Below, in pieces: positions 59,069 through 64,000 of a stretch of DNA of 64,000 bases (position 1 is the stretch's first letter; every line of letters starts with the position of its first letter). A program made the position numbers and the translations under genes. Below the pieces are notes generated by a model. That model was given only the letters and a program-made list of their open reading frames with translations. It was not told where the DNA came from and searched no databases. Source of the DNA: Erpobdella octoculata (Eukaryota > Annelida > Clitellata > Hirudinida > Erpobdellidae); the NCBI GenBank assembly GCA_963978895.1, contig OZ022239.1:11023274-11087273 (forward strand). Direction: 5' to 3'.

Positions 59069-62000
59069 ATGCCCGTCAGACGAAGTTCGACGAAGATTTA
59101 CATGTTCTTGTTTTTAGTTCTTATAATTTGGTTTATGGGTATCATCTTTATTGCACTATCCAGCCTTCAAGCAAACAAATCTTTAGATAGGGAAATCAAT
59201 AAACTTATGATTAGAGCTAACATAGAATCAGAAAATTATGCCCCATTGAGTTTGAACAGACCAAATTTTGATAAAGAAAGATTTTTACAAGCAATGAGAA
59301 ATGAAGCAGAAAAAAGAGCCGGTTTCATACCTATGCCTCCTCTCAAAAAAGAGTTAAATCCTGATATAGTTGCCATCAACAATAGCACTGCAAAGGTGAT
59401 TCTGGTTTTTTATTCTTAATTTGTAGATCTTTACAGATTTTTAACAAAATTTTTAGTAATGAGTTTTGGAAGAAAAAGTCTTCTAAGTAGGCATGTGCAG
59501 AATATGTTAACTATTTACAGAATGAAAAATTGTTTGATATTGCTAACTACTATGATTCTGATGTCTTGGATCTGGTGGGTCAAGGTTTAATTGTTCCAAG
59601 ATGGTCTGAAAATGCAGAAACTCCTTTAGATTCTAAATCTCCAGGTTAGCAAAGAAGTATTTTTTATCTATTAAGATGCTTCTAGTTGTTATGTTTAGAT
59701 AAATATTAACAGCAATTCATATATGTCTCAGTACTAAGCAATAATGTTTAATCTGAGATTTGAGTGCATTAAATACATTGTTGAATTTTGTTCTTGCCTG
59801 TGATGTATCATTCATAACGTGTGTGAAGTAAGCAATATTGCTGGCCATGCAAATGAAATAATAAACAAAATTGTGCACTGAGGCTGTGCTACACATTGTT
59901 GGATGGGGTTTTAAAAATGGAATCTAATGATATACTTGGTTTTTCTTTGGTTCAACAAATAAAAAGTTATAAGCCAAAAACGACAATTTTCCGATTAAAA
60001 TTCCATAAAATAAACGTTAGTTCTTTTAAAAATTGTTACTTTTTTTAACTGCTGTACTCGTAATATCTTTTCTTAGATAATTCAATTACAAATCCAACGA
60101 TGTAATTCTCTCTTCTTTAACTTAATAAATAAAAAAGTTATCGAATAAATCGTCCGACCGTATACCAATTTCTCCCAGCTAAACGAAACGCAAACAAACA
60201 CAGCGGAGCGTTCGTTTAAAAAATAGTTTGCAGCCCCCAATGTGTTAGACTTTATCAAAAGGTTCTCTGTTTGTTATATAGTTGTGTCACTGCCCCTTTG
60301 CTCCTCTTTCTGGTTTATAGTTTGTCAATGATGCTGGTTAACTTAAAGACAGTCATATAAGGCACATCTTCAGGTGTGCAAGTGTTGTGGTTCTTGCTTC
60401 ACTTGAACTGTTAGTTGAAGGGTGAAAGAACGATTGGCCACTCTTCCACCAATGTCACTCCATATTTTATTCAGCCGATTAATAACTTTGCATACCTGAT
60501 TAAAATTTATCAATTAACCCAGGCGAGTCGGGAGCGGCTGTGAGCATTACTGAGAAATCTCTGAGTGGCCACGAGTTGAAGAAGTTTAAACAGGGATGGT
60601 TGGATAATGCATTCAATCAATATGCTAGTGATCTCATCTCTCTTCATAGATCCCTGCCTGATATCAGGGATAGAGAGTAAGTTGCAGATATTTAGAATTT
60701 CTTTTTCAATTTCAGTATTAAATTATTATAAATAAAATAAAGATGAAGATGTACGATAGTTTATTAGATATTGTCAACATACATAATATTTTATGTCTGT
60801 ATGCATGTATGTTGAAAATTCACCTAACACTGTTAGGTGGTACTGCAACTATTAGTTTTTTACAGGTGATGTGATTTAAGGCTGAATGAAATTATGCAAA
60901 ACCGAAAAATCAATTAAATGAAAAAGTGTATTTTACACACACATTCAGATGTAGGGCTAAAAAGTTTGACATAAGCAAGCTTCCAGACACGAGTGTCATT
61001 ATAATCTTCCACAATGAAGCTTGGTCGACACTTCTCAGGACGGTTCACAGTGTTCTCGATAGATCTCATCCGCATCTGATCAAGGAGATCATCCTTGTTG
61101 ATGACTGCTCTGACAAAAGTAAGAATTGCTTATTGCTTATTAAACAAATAATTTATTTAATAATATTATTATTATTCATTTTATGTGAATTATAGGCATT
61201 TATTTTAATAATATCATTATTATTCATTTTATGTGAATTATATGCAAAGTTATTTTGTGAATTATATGCAAAATAATTATGTTAGTTATATGCAAAGATT
61301 TGATGTAAATTATATGTAAAGTTATTGTGTGAAATATATGCAAAGTTATATTGGGAATTTTATATTCTCATTAGCGGGGTAGCAGGCATTGCCCGGGGCT
61401 TTTAGAGGTTTTCTTCTATTGTTTTTTCTCTCGCTTGCTCTCCTGGTCGCTTTCCCGTTCCCGGTCGTTTTCCTGCTCCCGGTCCCACTCCTGCTTCCTC
61501 TCCATTTCCCCATTTCCCGCTCGCTTTTCTGCTCCCGGTCGCTTTTCTGTTCTCCAGTTCCCATTCCTGCTCCTCTTACTTTGTGACCAATTTCAATTAA
61601 AAAAAAACCTACCTCTATTGACTTTCAATGTTGTATGAAAATTTCATTACGATCGGATGTATGGTAGCAATGCTTAAAGGACATATATACAGACAGACAA
61701 AGTCATTTGTATATATATAGATTATATATAGAAATTAATTTGTTTTATACTATATATATTATTGAGATGACGAATTAATTATATAGAGATTTATATATAG
61801 CATTTGTTGTAATATTTGAGGCCTTTTGCACCTGCTTTTGTTAATTCTTTTCTCGTGAAAATTATTTAGTGTGCTCGAATGCATTGAAATGAAATACAAA
61901 TTTGGCGATATTTAACGTGGCGTTAGTCAATAGTTAAACTTCAAGGCCATTGAATATATAATTAATATTATTGAATTAAATTATTGAATAGTTTGTAAGA

Positions 62001-64000
62001 ATTTTTGAATTAGTAAATATATATTAATATTTGTCTAGTAGTTATCAGATCAGGCATTCTTATTACTTATAGGTTTATGGCAAATGACTATAAAGTATTT
62101 GTATTATTTTTTAAATTTTGATTTGTTATTCAAAGCAGATAGCCCCAATAAAACTTTCAAATTTCTTGTTCTGACAAATTTATGTAGATCAATTCAGCAC
62201 ATTATTGAATAAAGTATGAAGTATAACTGTTTTATCAGCTTTTCAGTTCATTTATGTCATTTCAGATAAGTTATTTTTTTATTTTTAAATCATCCCTTAA
62301 AAATCATTTTTGCGTCATTAATCTAGTAAATAAAGCTTATGATGGCAGTTTTTCTTTTATATGATTTACATTATATCTGCATCACATTGCCAGTCATATC
62401 AGCGGTATTCACATTTCTAATCCTAAATAATAATTGATGAGTTATTAAAATAAAAATATAGTATCTGTTCACAATTGGAAATTATTTATGTATTTTTTCA
62501 GATTTTTTAAAAGATGATCTTGAAAAGTATATGGCAAGGTTAAAAAAGGTTAAGATATTAAGAAGTGAAACAAGACAAGGTCTCATAAGGGCTCGTCTAC
62601 TTGGTGCTTCACATGCTCAAGGAAAAGTGCTCACATTTCTTGACTCACACTGTGAATGTGCCAAAGGTAGATCTATTTTTTTTTTGTGGTAGCACTTGGA
62701 TGAGATTTATTTATTAAAAGATTATTTTATGTCTTTGTTATGGATCTCAGGCTGGTTGGAACCATTGCTGGAAAGGATAGCAGAAAATAGCACAAATGTT
62801 GTAACTCCAATCATAGATGTCATTAGCGATTCAACGCTCGCGTATCAATATACGTCCGCTCGATCGACCAGTGTGGGAGGATTTGATTGGAATCTTCAAT
62901 TTAACTGGCATCCAATTCCCAAAAGAGAGCTGGATAGGAGGAAAAGCGAAGCTGATCCAATCAGGTGAGAGGGTATTTCATTAAATAGGCTCTAATCTAT
63001 TTTTTAAGATAATTTATTTTATTTTAAGTTTCCATAAGCTTAATTTACTTAGTTCTTAATAAATCTAAATTCAAACACTTCTTAGATCGCCAACAATGGC
63101 AGGAGGTTTGTTTTCTATCGACAAGGAGTATTTTGAACATTTGGGTGCCTACGATCCCGGTATGGACATCTGGGGTGCTGAAAATCTCGAAATGTCTTTC
63201 AAGGTTAATTGCATGAAATTTAATTTGATATCTTATCAAAATATTTGTTTATCATATTTACAAAGAAATTTCTTTTTTTTATTATTAAACAACCATACAG
63301 ATATGGATGTGTGGTGGGAACTTAGAAATTGTCGTATGTTCACATGTCGGTCACATCTTCAGAAGTCGGAGTCCATACCAGTGGAGAACGGGTGTTAATG
63401 TACTTGTTAAGAATACCGTTAGACTGGCTGAGGTCTGGATGGATGACTACAAACAGCTCTATTACGAACGTATAAATAATAAACTGGTAATTATCTCTAG
63501 TTTTTAAACCATCAAATTTTTTCCAAGTTCATTTTGTCATTTGATATTTAATGCACATTTAATAAGAACCAGTTTTTTCCTTCAAGAATTTTACTTTATT
63601 CTTTCTCAATAGACAAGTTTTTTAATTTTTTAGAAATAAAGGAATATACATTTTTATTAAGTATTGGTGGTGATGATGATGATGCAGGGTGACTTTGGTG
63701 ATGTGTCTGAAAGAAAGGAACTTAGGCAAAACCTTCAATGCAAATCCTTCCACTGGTATCTTGACAATATTTACCCAGAACTGTTCCTACCCTCCAAGGC
63801 TCTCTACAGTGGAGAAGTTAGTTGGATTAGTTTTAACACTGTTGCAAAGAGTAATATTTTGTTTCTATCTGGCTTAAAGTAAATCATTGAATATTCTGAC
63901 TTGATCTTCTTCAATCCAGATAAGAAATCAGGTCCCAGCCGAATGGGAGAACACTGGTCAAGTTGTGCCCATTTGTTTGGACAGCTCAACTGATACAAAT
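59069..64000 (+). CDS. Polypeptide GalNAc-transferase, 3' end outside window
   Basis: Golgi type II enzyme that starts mucin-type O-glycans by adding GalNAc from UDP-GalNAc to Ser/Thr. Ten exons join in phase: 59069-59395, 59521-59644, 60523-60676, 60949-61118, 62502-62666, 62751-62964, 63086-63203, 63301-63486, 63688-63816 and 63920 onward (556 aa so far). The signal anchor is at about 11-33 ([17 protein letters not shown]). The GT-A domain shows [29 protein letters not shown], the metal-binding D306-S-H308 in TFLDSHCE, the Gal/GalNAc motif [14 protein letters not shown], and CSHVGHIFR. The last exon begins the ricin-type lectin domain (IRNQ...CLDSS). Blocks resemble GALNT3/6 and GALNT1/4 about equally, so no isoform is named. 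Introns carry a family D repeat and a full Helitron-like element. Confidence 0.93.
59880..60215 (-). repeat. Dispersed repeat family D, copy 2
   Basis: Reverse orientation relative to 17380-17725 with the same block order. In GALNT intron 2. Confidence 0.75.
61195..61355. repeat. Degenerate tandem repeat, ATGCAAAGTTAT units
   Basis: GTGAATTATATGCAAAGTTA-type units of about 24-36 bp, five to six copies, immediately left of the Helitron-like element. Confidence 0.7.
61371..61721 (-). mobile_element. Complete Helitron-like family A element (351 bp)
   Basis: Reversed, it runs A|TCTATATATATACAAATG to CCCCGCTAA|T, the full TC...CTRR frame, with TTTCATACAACATTGAAAGT near the 5' end, a GC-rich minisatellite in the middle and a GC-rich hairpin (degraded, GCCCCGGGCAATGCC) before the end. 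It interrupts an AAGTTATTGTGTGAA-type 30-bp repeat region (about 61195-61350) in GALNT intron 4. It is the shortest copy with both ends. Confidence 0.82.

Overview
This is an AT-rich nuclear segment from a non-vertebrate animal; I cannot name the phylum. It holds spliced metazoan genes with GT-AG introns (several donors are GTT-type), animal transposon classes (hAT, MULE, Helitron, CR1/L2-like LINEs, tRNA-derived SINEs) and very long simple repeats. There are no operons, ribosome-binding sites, CRISPR arrays or rRNA genes. Exon coordinates were worked out by hand from splice signals and reading-frame phase, and may be off by a base or two.

Layout. 1-5.3 kb is repeats: a decayed hAT transposase, a 1.65 kb non-autonomous hAT element with perfect 8-bp target duplications, and a broken Helitron-like element. 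5.6-7.0 kb (+) is a peptide:N-glycanase gene in one long exon. 8.6-10.6 kb (-) is a five-exon GOLM1/GOLM2-like type II Golgi protein gene, convergent with it. 10.9-16.8 kb is a 5.87 kb MULE DNA transposon with 62-bp terminal inverted repeats, a 9-bp target duplication and an apparently intact eight-exon SWIM-finger transposase (947 aa). 17-27 kb is gene-poor: one possible signal-peptide exon, minisatellites, SINEs, a foldback repeat and two Helitron-like elements. 27.1-29.6 kb (-) is a three-exon CDP-alcohol phosphatidyltransferase gene whose motif resembles bacterial-type PssA. 30-35 kb is Helitron copies, a LINE fragment, a foldback-like element and an 80-bp triplication. 35.3-38.2 kb (-) is NUBP1/NBP35, the cytosolic Fe-S scaffold ATPase (first exon not found). 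40.5-55.7 kb (+) is an eleven-exon SLC7 light-chain amino-acid transporter whose introns are full of repeats. 56.3-58.5 kb is repeats. 59.1 kb to the window end (+) is a polypeptide GalNAc-transferase, cut off at its lectin domain.

The host genes are housekeeping genes with no obvious shared pathway. NGLY1 (removal of N-glycans from misfolded proteins), the GOLM-like protein (Golgi) and GALNT (Golgi O-glycosylation) all touch protein glycosylation or secretion, but I infer no functional clustering.

The most informative structure is in the repeats. At least three unrelated short families, in many copies, end in a GC-rich or perfect hairpin, a few bases, then CTAG or CTAA followed by T. Several begin at A|TCTATATATATA. 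These are the hallmarks of Helitron termini (5'-TC...CTRR-3', insertion between A and T). They carry internal tandem repeats (a 12-18 bp GC-rich minisatellite, units of about 170 bp, or hundreds of bases of TACA/TATG). No Rep/helicase protein is present in the window, so all are non-autonomous here.
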